Source: Caulifigura coniformis (GTDB lineage Bacteria; Planctomycetota; Planctomycetia; Planctomycetales; Planctomycetaceae). From it: a stretch of DNA of 64,000 bases. The stretch lies in assembly GCF_007745175.1 (NCBI RefSeq), contig NZ_CP036271.1, positions 3,608,314 to 3,672,313 on the forward strand. Direction: 5' to 3'. Of this stretch, positions 20,315-29,456 are shown in pieces. Numbering within the stretch: the stretch's first letter is position 1; each line of letters begins with the position of its first letter. The translations under genes were made by a program, and so were the position numbers. The notes beneath the pieces are model-generated. The model worked only from the letters and a program-made list of their open reading frames with translations, was not told the DNA's origin and ran no database searches.

Positions 20315-21712
20315 ATGTTGAACCCTTTTTCTCGTCGTGACGCTCTCTATGGCCTCGGCGCCTCTCTGGGCAGTGTCGCCTTCAGTGCGCTGCTCGCAGA
20401 AGAAACGCGAACGGCCACGGGGCCGTTGTCCCCCAGGCCTCCGCAGATCGCGCCGCGCGCCACCCGCTGCATCTTCCTGATGATGGACGGCGGGCCCAGC
20501 CACATCGACACCTTCGACCCCAAGCCCCGGCTGAACGACCTCCACCTCAAGGAGTTCCTCCGGAACGACCAGATGCAGTCCGCCATGTCGAGCGGCAAGC
20601 GGTACTACGTCGCCTCGCCGTTCCAGTTCCGGAAGGCCGGCGCAAGCGGCATGGACATGGCCACAAACTGGGAGCATCTGGCCGGCGTTGCCGACGACCT
20701 CTGCTACTACCGCGGCTGTCAGGTCGACTCGGTGAATCACCCCACGGCCCTTTATCAGATGAACACCGGCAACCGCTTCGGCGGCGACCCGGCCCTCGGC
20801 GCCTGGACCACCTACGGGCTCGGCAGCGAGAACCAGGACCTGCCCGGCTTTGTTGTGCTGCCCGACGTCAGTCTGCCGCAGGGCGGGGCGGCGAACTGGG
20901 GCAACGGCTTCCTCCCCGCCCACTACCAGGGAACGACGTTCCGGGCCAAAGGGGCGCCCATCCTCGACCTCGCTCCCCATCCCGCCATCACCCGCGACCA
21001 CCAGCGCAGGAATCTCGACCTGCTCGCCCAGCTCAACCAGCAGCACGCCGCCGACCGGCCCGGGAATTCGACGCTCGCCGCCCGCATGGAAAGCTACGAA
21101 CTCGCGTTCCGCATGCAGGCGGAAGTCCCCGGACTGCTCGACCTCTCACAGGAAACCGCAGCCACCCAGGCGCTCTATGGAATGGGCGAAGAGCCCACCG
21201 ATGCCTTTGGCCGCCGCTGCCTCCTGGCCCGCCGGCTCGTGCAGCAGGGCGTTCGCTTCGTGCAGCTCTATGCCGGCACCTGGGACAGCCACGATGCCAT
21301 CGAACGGGCCCACGGCAGCCTGGTGAAACAGGTCGACAAGCCGATCGCCGGGCTGATTGCCGACCTCAAACGCACAGGGCTCCTCGACTCGACACTCGTT
21401 GTCTGGTGCGGCGAGTTCGGACGTTCACCCGACAACGGCGTGCGAATGGGCACCGCCTTCGGCCGCGATCACAACCCGAAGGCAATGACGGTCTGGATGG
21501 CCGGCGGAGGCGTGAAAGCCGGGCACATCGTCGGCGCAACCGATGAACTTGGCGCGGAAGCCGTCGAATGCGTGCACCACGTCCGCGACCTGCACGTCAC
21601 ACTCCTGCATCTCCTCGGGCTCGATGACAACAGGCTCACCTACTTCCACGGCGGCCGCTTCAAGCAACTCAGCCAGTTCGGTGGAGCAGTGATCAAGGAA
21701 CTGCTCGCCTGA
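20315..21712 (+). CDS. DUF1501 (sulfatase-like fold) secreted protein
   Basis: A 465-aa protein of the DUF1501 family, which has an alkaline-phosphatase-like fold but no established activity. The N-terminus has a Tat-like signal, FSRRDALYGLGASLGSVAFS. Family motifs are FLMMDGGPSHIDTFDPKP (metal-site-like Asp/His), then DNGVRMGTAFGRDHNP-type and GATDELGAEAV segments near the end. The start at 20315 places the twin Arg near residue 7; an in-frame start 39 bp upstream would add a non-homologous 13 residues. It lies 70 bp downstream of the DUF1549/DUF1553 gene, its typical partner, and probably forms one operon with it. Confidence 0.9.
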   Translation: MLNPFSRRDALYGLGASLGSVAFSALLAEETRTATGPLSPRPPQIAPRATRCIFLMMDGGPSHIDTFDPKPRLNDLHLKEFLRNDQMQSAMSSGKRYYVASPFQFRKAGASGMDMATNWEHLAGVADDLCYYRGCQVDSVNHPTALYQMNTGNRFGGDPALGAWTTYGLGSENQDLPGFVVLPDVSLPQGGAANWGNGFLPAHYQGTTFRAKGAPILDLAPHPAITRDHQRRNLDLLAQLNQQHAADRPGNSTLAARMESYELAFRMQAEVPGLLDLSQETAATQALYGMGEEPTDAFGRRCLLARRLVQQGVRFVQLYAGTWDSHDAIERAHGSLVKQVDKPIAGLIADLKRTGLLDSTLVVWCGEFGRSPDNGVRMGTAFGRDHNPKAMTVWMAGGGVKAGHIVGATDELGAEAVECVHHVRDLHVTLLHLLGLDDNRLTYFHGGRFKQLSQFGGAVIKELLA

Positions 21713-21808
21713 CCACCCCCTGCCACGATCCGCCGTCTTGGTGCCGTGCGCAAGTCGAGCACCGTCCAGTCACCGAGACCCGCCGCAATCCAACCGAATC
21801 GCACCGGC

Positions 21809-22915
21809 CTAAGTAATGTGCGCTCCCTGCGTCTCAACATAAACCGCATATAGCGAGCGACTGGCCGTCATGAACAGCCGGTTCCTCTTCGGCCCGCCAA
21901 AGCACACGTTGCCGCAGATCTCCGGCAGCCGGATCAACCCGATGCGGGTTCCGTCGGGCGCGAAAACGTGCACCCCGTCAAACCCGTCCCCCACCCAGCC
22001 GGCGCTCGACCACAGGTTCCCATCCACGTCGCACCGCATGCCGTCGGCGATGCCATGCTTCTCCTGCTTCTCCCCATTCGGCCACTTCTCGGTCCGCGGC
22101 GCGAACGACATTGATGCGAACACCCTCCCGGCTGAGAGGTTCTTCGCATCCTTCACCTCGAACGCCCAGATGCTCTTCACCGGAGTCTGCTTCGTGTCCG
22201 CCCCGGAATCCGCCACGTACAGCGTCTTGTAGTCCGGTGAGAAGCAGATGCCGTTAGGCTTGGCCGGTTCGTCCGTCACTTTCGAGATCAGGCCGCTGGC
22301 CGGATCGATGCGGTAAACCGCCTCCTTCAGGTGCAGAGTTCCCTTGTTCCCCTCGTAGTTCATCATGCTCCCGTAGCCCGGGTCGGTGAACCAGATGCTC
22401 CCGTCGGGATGCACGACCGCGTCGTTCGGAGCGTTGAGCGGCTTCCCTTCGAACTTGTCCGCCAGCACTGTCCGTTTGCCGTCGTGCTCGTAGCGGGCGA
22501 CGGCCCGGTTGCCGTGTTCGCACGAGATCTGCCGCCCCTGGAAATCGAACGTGTTCCCGTTGCTGTTGCCCGCCGGGTTCCGCATCACGCTGACGTGCCC
22601 GTCGTCGTTGAGCCACCGCATCTGCACGTTGTTCGGAATGTCGCTCCACACCAGGTACTTGCCGACGCCGTTCCATGCAGGCCCCTCGGCCCACAGCATC
22701 CCCGTGTGCAGCCGTTCGATTGGCGTATTGCCGATCTTGTATTTCTCGAACCGCGGATCGAGCGCGACGATGTCCGGATCCGGATAGCGGACCGGCTCCG
22801 CTCCCGGCCCGTAGTCGCGGGCGATCACTGTCCCCGCAACCGAGGTCGCAAGAGCGCCCAGGAACGTGCGGCGGGCGAATTGGGCCGACGTGGAAGTGGT
22901 CGCTGGCTCAGTCAT
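21809..22915 (-). CDS. SMP-30/gluconolactonase-family beta-propeller, Tat-exported
   Basis: A 368-aa protein with a twin-arginine signal (FARRTFLGALATSVAGTV). The mature part is a six-bladed SMP-30/gluconolactonase/LRE-like propeller: GMLWAEGPAWNGVGKYLVWSDI with the metal Glu, the NAPNDAVVHPDGSIWFTDPG segment, then KPNGICFSPDYKTLYVADSG with the metal Asn/Asp. Such enzymes open sugar lactones in the presence of Ca2+ or Zn2+. It is the last gene of a three-gene minus-strand run with two sulfatases (115 bp spacing), consistent with a role in breaking down sulfated or oxidised sugars outside the cytoplasm. Substrate is unknown. Confidence 0.87.
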   Translation of the reverse strand: MTEPATTSTSAQFARRTFLGALATSVAGTVIARDYGPGAEPVRYPDPDIVALDPRFEKYKIGNTPIERLHTGMLWAEGPAWNGVGKYLVWSDIPNNVQMRWLNDDGHVSVMRNPAGNSNGNTFDFQGRQISCEHGNRAVARYEHDGKRTVLADKFEGKPLNAPNDAVVHPDGSIWFTDPGYGSMMNYEGNKGTLHLKEAVYRIDPASGLISKVTDEPAKPNGICFSPDYKTLYVADSGADTKQTPVKSIWAFEVKDAKNLSAGRVFASMSFAPRTEKWPNGEKQEKHGIADGMRCDVDGNLWSSAGWVGDGFDGVHVFAPDGTRIGLIRLPEICGNVCFGGPKRNRLFMTASRSLYAVYVETQGAHIT

Positions 22916-23030
22916 CGGGATGCCCTTTCAAGGTGGAATATCAAGTGGAAGTGGATGCCTGCTGCCGTGGCTCACAGAGCCGTGTCACCGCAAAGAAGAA
23001 CCTGCCGTCGCACGCTCTGCCCGAGCTGTT

Positions 23031-24773
23031 TCAATTCGCTCGTCGACGGTTCCGGTTCTGATTCGGACGCACCGGCGCGCCCGGGTCCGCAGCATCCCAC
23101 GGCCAGGGCTTCACAAGGGCACGCTCCGCCCACACGTCCCAATAACCCGCCAGTTCCTTCACGCGCTCAGGATGCTTGCCGGCCAGGTTGCGGCTTTCAA
23201 CGCGATCATGCTCGATGTCGTAAAGCTCCCACGGACCCTCTTTCCCCTTGGCAACCACCTTCCACGTCCCCAGGCGAACCGCGCGGTTCCCTTCGTGTTC
23301 CCAGTACAGCGGCTTGGACCGCTTCAGCGACGTCAGGTTGAGGGCCGGCGCCAGGCTCACCCCTTCCAGGGGCACCGTCTTCTCGCCGTGGTTCAGAGCC
23401 GGAAAACGGGCCTTCGCCACGTCCACGCACGTCGCCATCAGATCGATGAGATGACCCGCTTCCTTGTACACCTTCCCCCGGTGCTCCGCGTCGACGCGTG
23501 CCGGCCAGTGCATGATCAACGGAGAAGAGATCCCCCCTTCGTGAACCCAGTGCTTGTATTCGCGGAACGGGGTATTGCTCACGTTGGCCCACCCCCGGCC
23601 GTAGGCGACATACGTGTCCGGCCCGCCAGGCCAGGCGTTCTTCCCCATGCGGACCGGATAGCCATCGCGCGTCTGGTCGGGAACGATTCCCGAGTGGAAA
23701 TCCGTCGGCTTCATCGCCGGCAGCGTCGGCTTGTCCGGCCGCGGAATGTCCGGATGCTTCATGTTGCCGGTCCGGCCCATCAGTTCCGCGCATGCTCCGT
23801 TGTCCTGCAGGAACATGACGAGCGTATTGTCGAACTGTTTGGTCCGCTTCAGCTCGTCGACGATCTTGCCGATCCCCTGGTCCATGCGGTCGATCATCGC
23901 CGCATACACTTCCATACCGGCCGCTTCCCACGCCTGGTTGTCGACCTTGCTCCAGTCCTCTGCCTGTGGCGAAAGCTTCTCCCCATCCCCGATCAGCCCC
24001 AGCGAGATCGACTTTTTCAGCCGCGCCTCGCGAAACGGGGCGTAGCCGGCGTCGTACTTCCCTTTGTATTTGGCGATGTCTTCTGGCAGGGCGTGCATCG
24101 GCCAGTGGGCCGCCGTGTAGGCGACGTACATGAAGAACGGCTTGTCGCCCTGCTCGCGCGTGTGGTCGGCGATGTAGCGGACGGCGTGATCCGAAATGGC
24201 GTCGGTGAAGTAGTAGGTCTCCGGCGTGTAGTCGGGATCCGCGACCGGCGAGATCGTCGTGTTGTCGCGCACAAGCGTCCACGGATCGAAGAAGCTCCCG
24301 GCTCCCGTGATCATGGAATAGTTGCGGTCGAACCCGCGCTGTTGCGGCCAGTTGTGCTTCGGGCCGTTGTCCTGCACATGACGGGTCACATGCCATTTTC
24401 CGACCTGGTAAGTCCCATAGCCGGCCGGTTTCAGAGCTTCGGCGATCGTCGGCGTGTGCTTGTTGAGGTCGCCCCGGTAACCCGGAAGGTTCCGTTCATC
24501 CATCATGTGGCCGATGCCCGCCTGGTGCGGGTACACGCCGGTCAGCAGGCAGGCCCGCGTCGGGCAGCACCGGGCCGTATTGTAGAACTGTGTGAAACGC
24601 ACCCCGCCCGCCGCCAGGGCGTCGAGTTGCGGCGTCTGGATCTCCCCGCCATAGCACCCGAGATCCGACCACCCCATGTCGTCCGACATGATCAGGATGA
24701 TGTTCGGCCGATCGGCCGCCCCCGCCGACAACGCCATCCCCAGGACCGCCACACACCACACGATTGAGCGCAT
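23031..24773 (-). CDS. Arylsulfatase (type I, formylglycine-dependent)
   Basis: A secreted sulfatase of about 580 aa. A Sec signal (1-20, ALSAGAA) precedes the metal-binding start of the fold, IILIMSDDMGWSDLGCYG. The active-site motif is C69-C-P-T-R73-x-x-L-L-T-G, with C69 as the residue converted to formylglycine. C-terminal metal residues lie in MFLQDNGACAE. The start at 24773 removes eight leading residues coded from a GTG at 24797 that would spoil the signal peptide. The long form with ALPEDIAKYKGKYDAGY matches arylsulfatase A-like enzymes of marine and soil planctomycetes. It lies 58 bp downstream of a second sulfatase, and the target sulfate ester cannot be predicted. Confidence 0.92.
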   Translation of the reverse strand: MRSIVWCVAVLGMALSAGAADRPNIILIMSDDMGWSDLGCYGGEIQTPQLDALAAGGVRFTQFYNTARCCPTRACLLTGVYPHQAGIGHMMDERNLPGYRGDLNKHTPTIAEALKPAGYGTYQVGKWHVTRHVQDNGPKHNWPQQRGFDRNYSMITGAGSFFDPWTLVRDNTTISPVADPDYTPETYYFTDAISDHAVRYIADHTREQGDKPFFMYVAYTAAHWPMHALPEDIAKYKGKYDAGYAPFREARLKKSISLGLIGDGEKLSPQAEDWSKVDNQAWEAAGMEVYAAMIDRMDQGIGKIVDELKRTKQFDNTLVMFLQDNGACAELMGRTGNMKHPDIPRPDKPTLPAMKPTDFHSGIVPDQTRDGYPVRMGKNAWPGGPDTYVAYGRGWANVSNTPFREYKHWVHEGGISSPLIMHWPARVDAEHRGKVYKEAGHLIDLMATCVDVAKARFPALNHGEKTVPLEGVSLAPALNLTSLKRSKPLYWEHEGNRAVRLGTWKVVAKGKEGPWELYDIEHDRVESRNLAGKHPERVKELAGYWDVWAERALVKPWPWDAADPGAPVRPNQNRNRRRAN

Positions 24774-24831
24774 TCCATCATCCTTCGAGGCAAACACCGG
24801 CCAGGAGCCGCGCGAGGTCGTGAGATTCGTC

Positions 24832-26355
24832 TCACCGACCCTGGATCGTTTCCAGTGTCGTCCTCAACACCCCCACCATCTCGGAATTTGACCCCGCAAG
24901 GTTGTTCTGCTCCCCGGGATCCTTCGAGAGATCATAAAGCTGTGCACCAGCGTCGTTTCCAAGTTCATTCCCGGTCAGGTTCCGCTGTGGCCCTTTGCCG
25001 CCGGGAATGTACTTCCAGTTCTTGAACCGGATTGCGAGGCGTCCGGCCTGCTCGACAAGCACCTCCCGCCCGGTCGCCGATTCTCCCGTAAATGCCGCCA
25101 ACTGGTTCTGGCTGTCGCCTGGATCGCGCAGTTGGATGCCGAGCAGCCCGGCGAAGCTTGCGAGGAAATCGATCTGACAGACGATCGCGTCACTGACCGC
25201 AGGCGCCCCGATGCGGGCCGGCCAGCGAACGATGAACGGAACGCGCGTTCCCGCTTCGAAGTGGCTGTACTTCCCTCCGCGAAGCGGTCCGGCCGGCTTG
25301 TGGCCCCCCAGCTTCTTCACCGCATCGTCCTGGTATCCATCATCCACGACCGGGCCGTTGTCACTGGTGAAAATCACGAGCGTGTTGTCGGCCACCCCCT
25401 TCGCCTCCAGCGTTTTCATCAGCTGGCCGACGCACCAGTCGAGCTGGGCGATCGCGTCCCCCCGCGGCCCCATCGATGTCGCCCCCAGGAAGCGGGCGTG
25501 AGGCACGCGAGGAACGTGAATGTCCTGCGTCGCAAAGTACAGGAAGAAGGGCTGCCCGGCGTTCTTCTCGATGAACTCGACCCCCTTCTTCGTGAAGACG
25601 TCGGCCATGTCTTCGTCGATCCACCGCGCCGTCTTGCCACCGGCCATCGTGCCGATCCGGCTGATGCCGTTCACGATCGTCATGTCGTGCCCATGGCTGA
25701 AATTCATCTTCAGCAACTCGGGATGGTCGCGGCCCAGCGGCTCGTCGCCGACTGGCTTGCCATAGCTGACTCGGATCGGATCGTTCGGATCGAGTCCGAC
25801 CACCCGTCGGCCATCGACATACACACACGGCACACGGTCGCCCGTCGCCGCCATGATGAAGCTCTCATCAAATCCGATATCGAGCGGACAGGGCCGGATC
25901 TCCCCGTTCCAGTCGAGATTCTCCGCCCCCAGCCCGAGGTGCCACTTGCCGACGACGCCCGTTCGGTAACCAGCCGATTTCAGCAGGGAGGCCACTGTCG
26001 TCCGCCCCGGCTCGATGATCATCTTCGCATCGCCGGGAAGAATGCCCGTTCCCTTTTTCCGCCACGGGTACTCGCCCGTCAGCAGGGCGTAGCGTGAAGG
26101 GGTGCAGGTGGCTGATGTGGAATGCCCGTCGGTGAAGCGGATCCCCTGGGCAGCGAGCTGGTCGATATTCGGCGTTTTCACTGCCGTGGCGCCGTAACAG
26201 CCCACATCACCGTAGCCAAGGTCGTCGGCGTAGATGACGACGACATTCGGCTTCGCGGGGTCAGCGGCCTGAAGGCCGCGAGCGGCGACAACCAGCACGA
26301 CGAGGGTCAGAGAACGCAGCATTCGCGCAGAGCGGCTCGGCGGCAATCCAGGCAT
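24832..26355 (-). CDS. Sulfatase (type I, formylglycine-dependent), second copy
   Basis: A 507-aa exported sulfatase. The signal peptide lies in residues 1-31 (LTLVVLVVAARGLQAA). Metal motif VVIYADDLGYGDVGCYGA is followed by the active-site C84-T-P-S-R88-Y-A-L-L-T-G, and the distal metal site is VIFTSDNGPVVDDG. The ATG at 26355 is preferred because AGAGGA lies a few nt upstream. Its closest relatives by eye are N-acetylgalactosamine-6-sulfatase-like proteins; it is clearly different from the neighbouring sulfatase, not a recent duplicate. First gene of the minus-strand run sulfatase, sulfatase, gluconolactonase-like. Maturation needs a formylglycine-generating enzyme encoded elsewhere. Confidence 0.92.
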   Translation of the reverse strand: MPGLPPSRSARMLRSLTLVVLVVAARGLQAADPAKPNVVVIYADDLGYGDVGCYGATAVKTPNIDQLAAQGIRFTDGHSTSATCTPSRYALLTGEYPWRKKGTGILPGDAKMIIEPGRTTVASLLKSAGYRTGVVGKWHLGLGAENLDWNGEIRPCPLDIGFDESFIMAATGDRVPCVYVDGRRVVGLDPNDPIRVSYGKPVGDEPLGRDHPELLKMNFSHGHDMTIVNGISRIGTMAGGKTARWIDEDMADVFTKKGVEFIEKNAGQPFFLYFATQDIHVPRVPHARFLGATSMGPRGDAIAQLDWCVGQLMKTLEAKGVADNTLVIFTSDNGPVVDDGYQDDAVKKLGGHKPAGPLRGGKYSHFEAGTRVPFIVRWPARIGAPAVSDAIVCQIDFLASFAGLLGIQLRDPGDSQNQLAAFTGESATGREVLVEQAGRLAIRFKNWKYIPGGKGPQRNLTGNELGNDAGAQLYDLSKDPGEQNNLAGSNSEMVGVLRTTLETIQGR

Positions 26356-26937
26356 CACGTTTCCTCTCGACGGAGCGAATCATCGACGCACGAGCGTGTC
26401 GACTCAGGATTTGCCGGCACGCAGTGGGGAACGACAGGTTTACCCCGCCTCGCCGCGATCGGCAACCGGCCGGCGGTAAACCAGCACTCCGGCTGCTCCA
26501 AAGCAGCCGGAGTGCTTTGCATGTGCCGTGCCTCTCCCTTTCCTCACGCCCGCATCAGGAGTGAACGGACGGTGCCAGCCGCCGGTCAAACCCATTTGCC
26601 GTCCCTCAAACAATCCGCGCAACCACCCACGGAATACCGGAGGGACCATAAACGCAATCACCAACAGCCCGTCAGGCAGTTGCACTCAATTGGCCGGAAC
26701 ACCCGGAGTGCGTGCAGCCGCAAGGCCGCCACTCACAATGGGAACTCCATCGCAACTGGCGGGGAGAATCCAGCAGGATGGAGCCCCGACCTTCCTGCTC
26801 CGTGGGGGAGGGGGGAGAAGGTCCAGCGGTACGCACCCCGCATCACAGCGCGCGTCTTGCTCCATCAGGTCGAAATCGAATCTGATCACCGCGTCGACAG
26901 AGGAAACGGTCGAGTCGATTGGTTACCTTCGCTTCCC
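26356..26937. other. 582-bp divergent intergenic region with hairpins
   Basis: Lies between the sulfatase operon (-) and the creatininase-like gene (+). It contains a strong 15-bp hairpin (26483-26516), an 8-bp inverted pair GGTTTACC/GGTAAACC (26438-26445 and 26475-26482) just to its left, and a G-rich segment (26801-26837) resembling one at 51653-51687. One frame is open right through into the creatininase-like gene, but the upstream part has no protein-like features. I see no tRNA. Confidence 0.5.
26483..26516. terminator. Perfect 15-bp hairpin in a divergent spacer
   Basis: AGCACTCCGGCTGCT (26483-26497) pairs perfectly with AGCAGCCGGAGTGCT (26502-26516) across a CCAA loop; a short TT follows on the + strand. 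It is terminator-like yet sits between two divergent genes, where no annotated transcript would end. It could end a small RNA or be a leader structure of one neighbour. Confidence 0.5.
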
Positions 26938-27684
26938 ATGCAACTTGCCGAACTTCCATGGACTGTTGTGGAATCGCTCGACCGCGATCTTCCGGTCGTG
27001 ATTCCGGTCGCTGCCCTGGAGCAGCATGGCCATCATCTGCCGCTGTTCACCGACAGCATGTTGCTGGGCGAGGTTGTCAGACGCGCTGCCGAACGCTGCC
27101 GCGACACGGCCCTGTTCGCGCCCCTCACCTGGCTCGGAAACTCCCACCACCATCTCGATTTCCCTGGAACGCTCTCGGCCGAGCCGCGGTTGTACCTCGA
27201 CCTCCTTCGCGGACTCGCGAACCAGTTCCTCACCATGGGATTCCGCCGGATCGTGTTTCTGAACGGGCACGGCGGCAACATCGTGCCCGGCAGGCAGGCG
27301 ACCTTCGAACTGCGGCAGGAGCATCGCCAGCGGAAAGACCTGCTCCTCCTCTTCGCGACCTACTGGGAAACCGCCGAGCCCCCCGCCGACGGCGCCTTCC
27401 ACCAGCACGAGATGGGACATGCGTGCGAATGGGAAACATCAATGATCCTCAGGATCGCGCCCCATCTCGTCGGCGACTACGAGGCCGCCGTCGACGTCGC
27501 GAGTGACGGGGAATTCGGTTCGACCCCCCGCGCCTGGACCACCAAAGACCGCACCGCGCCGGGCCACATCGGCGCTCCGCGCCATGCCACGCCCGAGAAG
27601 GGGGAGCTCCTGTTGTCGACGTTTTCCGCGGGCGTGGAATCGCTGGTGGAGAACGTCCGAAAATGGTCGGGAGCGAGGTGGTAG
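26938..27684 (+). CDS. Creatininase-family protein
   Basis: A 248-aa amidohydrolase-like protein of the creatininase/MftE family. Metal-ligand motifs are VAALEQHGHHLPLFTDS (Glu, His and Asp) and NSHHHLDFPGT, followed by FLNGHGGN with its conserved His and then HEMGHACEWETS with the Glu ligand. Family members hydrolyse cyclic amides such as creatinine or act in cofactor maturation; the real substrate here is unknown. The ATG at 26938 begins where family similarity begins; no good ribosome-binding sequence precedes it. A sugar-acid-type MFS transporter follows 73 bp downstream and may be co-expressed. Confidence 0.87.
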   Translation: MQLAELPWTVVESLDRDLPVVIPVAALEQHGHHLPLFTDSMLLGEVVRRAAERCRDTALFAPLTWLGNSHHHLDFPGTLSAEPRLYLDLLRGLANQFLTMGFRRIVFLNGHGGNIVPGRQATFELRQEHRQRKDLLLLFATYWETAEPPADGAFHQHEMGHACEWETSMILRIAPHLVGDYEAAVDVASDGEFGSTPRAWTTKDRTAPGHIGAPRHATPEKGELLLSTFSAGVESLVENVRKWSGARW

Positions 27685-27757
27685 TCCCGGTCATCGCGCC
27701 GACCCGGTTTGTTCAATGTGCTCACGGTCCTGAATCCTCACCCTGATTGATGACTGC

Positions 27758-29044
27758 ATGCCGTTCACGTTCCCCCGGCCCCGGACCGCACTCCTGTGCG
27801 GGTTGCTGCTTTGTGCAACCCTCATCAACTACATGGATCGCCAGGCGCTCTCGTCGCTGGCGACCCGCATCTCCGGCGAACTCGGGCTGACCAATCAGGA
27901 CTACGGCTCGCTGGAACGGGCCTTCGGCCTGGCGTTCGCAACGGGCTCGCTGGCGTTCGGGTTTCTGGCCGACGCGGTCTCGGTCCGCTGGCTCTACCCC
28001 GCCGTGCTCGTCGCATGGTCGGCCATGGGCATCGTGACCGGCTTCGCGAAAACCTACGACGACCTCTTCTACTGCCGGATGTTTCTCGGCTTCTTTGAGG
28101 CCGGGCATTGGCCCTGCGCCATGCAGACGATCCGCCGGTCTCTGAAGGACGAAGATCGCGGCCTCGGCAACAGCGTGCTCCAGAGCGGTGCGTCGATCGG
28201 CGCGATCGTGACCCCGATTATCATCCAGCTGATGATCCCCCTCGGCTCCGATGGAGAGCCTTCACAGGAGCCGGGGCTCTGGCGACTGCCGTTCATCGTG
28301 TTTGGCGGGATCGGCTTCGCGTGGGCGACCGGGTGGATGGCGACGGTCCGCCGCCGCGACCTCCAGCAGGCCGCGGAAGTCGAAGAAACGCAGCAGATCG
28401 GGCTGCTGGCCGATCTGCTGCGCCTCCTGAAAACAGGCAAGTTCTGGACGCTGCTCCTGGTCGTCATCGCCATCAATACCAGCTGGCAGATCTTCCGTGG
28501 TTGGCTGCCGAAACTGCTGCAGGAAGGACGCGGTTACAAGGAGAACGTCGCGCTCTCCTTCACCTCGGGCTACTACATCGCAACCGATGCCGGTTGCATC
28601 GCCGCCGGCCTGGCCACGAAATGGCTCGCGACGCGAGGCGTCTCCGTCTTCAATTCGCGGCGGATCACCTACACCGTCAGCAGCCTCTGCTGCGCCAGCA
28701 TCGTGCTCCTCCCCTGGACCCCTTCCGGGACGCCATTGCTGATGCTCTGGCTGCTGGCCGGAGCCGGGGCGCTGGGAGTCTTTCCCTGCTATTACTCGTT
28801 CGTTCAAAGCCTCTCCGAGCGTCATCCCGCCAAGATCTTTGGCATCCTGAGTTTCTGTGCGTGGCTGACGACCTCACCGCTGCAGAAGATCTTCGGGACC
28901 TGGATCGACTCGATGATCGCGGCGAACGTTTCCCTCCCCTTCGACCGCATGATGGTGGCGGTCGGCATCCTCCCGCTGATTGCCGCGATTCCGCTGTGGC
29001 TGCTGTGGCGCGAAAAGCCCCAGCCGACTGAGAAAACCTCGTAG
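27758..29044 (+). CDS. MFS transporter, anion:cation symporter (hexuronate-like) type
   Basis: A 428-aa inner-membrane protein with about 12 hydrophobic segments. The beginning, LLCATLINYMDRQALSSLA, is the signature of the ACS family (NYxDR), whose members import hexuronates, glucarate and other organic anions with protons. The first cytoplasmic loop carries the degenerate MFS motif GFLADAVSVRW, and RMFLGFFEAGHWP is the conserved TM4 segment. A hydrophilic central loop with VEETQQIG separates the two halves. Neighbours are a creatininase-like hydrolase and, 412 bp downstream, glcF. Substrate is likely an organic acid or sugar acid, but this is an inference. Confidence 0.87.
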   Translation: MPFTFPRPRTALLCGLLLCATLINYMDRQALSSLATRISGELGLTNQDYGSLERAFGLAFATGSLAFGFLADAVSVRWLYPAVLVAWSAMGIVTGFAKTYDDLFYCRMFLGFFEAGHWPCAMQTIRRSLKDEDRGLGNSVLQSGASIGAIVTPIIIQLMIPLGSDGEPSQEPGLWRLPFIVFGGIGFAWATGWMATVRRRDLQQAAEVEETQQIGLLADLLRLLKTGKFWTLLLVVIAINTSWQIFRGWLPKLLQEGRGYKENVALSFTSGYYIATDAGCIAAGLATKWLATRGVSVFNSRRITYTVSSLCCASIVLLPWTPSGTPLLMLWLLAGAGALGVFPCYYSFVQSLSERHPAKIFGILSFCAWLTTSPLQKIFGTWIDSMIAANVSLPFDRMMVAVGILPLIAAIPLWLLWREKPQPTEKTS

Positions 29045-29456
29045 AGCAGGCTCCGCCTGGCGTCGCCACGAGTTGCTTTCCCCTGATCTCGATTCCGGAT
29101 GCATCCCGCCGGCTGCTGCGCAACCGCAGACGAAAGTTGAGGGGGACCTCCGACTGGCGTTCACGAACGGAGGGCCCGCGACAGGAACTCGAGGAAAGGC
29201 CCTCAAGCCTCGGATCACGTCACACCTGTCACACATGTCACAGGTCCTCAATTTCCAGCCTTTTCACTTCCCTTTCACGTGTGACGCACGTGTGACGCGG
29301 CGTCACACGTGTTCCGCCGCCCGGAGCCGCCGCGCCAGTCCGCGATACGAGACCGGTCTAGCGAAATCGCAGGACTCCTTTTTCGGTGAGGAATATCGAA
29401 CGACGCGGATTTGTTTACACTCTGCCAATACCGTCCACGATTCGCTCGCCTGCCCA
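29045..29456. other. 412-bp intergenic region before glcF
   Basis: Contains no credible gene. The frame open into glcF runs back through it without family similarity. Its centre (29217-29311) carries a dense cluster of TGTGAC/GTCACA boxes described separately. It is likely the promoter region of the glcF-nagA pair. Confidence 0.55.
29217..29311. promoter_or_regulatory. Array of TGTGAC boxes, candidate operator region
   Basis: Three tandem 9-bp units share GTCACA (29217-29225, 29226-29234, 29235-29243). After a 32-bp AT-richer gap, CACGTGTGACG occurs twice without spacer (29276-29286, 29287-29297), then its exact reverse complement CGTCACACGTG (29301-29311) after 3 nt. The last two units form a palindrome with TGTGA-N7-TCACA, one base longer than the CRP consensus spacing. 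The set lies 146-240 nt before the glcF start. It looks like a multi-site operator for a CRP/FNR-like or other dimeric regulator, which is not encoded here. Confidence 0.55.

Noticed and set aside
22866-24767. A 633-codon frame antisense to the arylsulfatase
   Set aside because: The sulfatase strand has full active-site motifs; the antisense protein is His/Arg/Val low-complexity sequence.
26122-26937. Long N-terminal extension of the creatininase-like gene
   Set aside because: It overlaps the sulfatase gene, lacks similarity, and the family start fits the ATG at 26938.
29217-29243. CRISPR-like repeats
   Set aside because: Units are 9 bp with no spacers, and no cas genes are present.
29276-29311. 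A genuine CRP site upstream of glcF
   Set aside because: The half-sites match, but the spacer is 7 bp rather than 6 and no CRP gene is seen, so only an operator-like array is reported.
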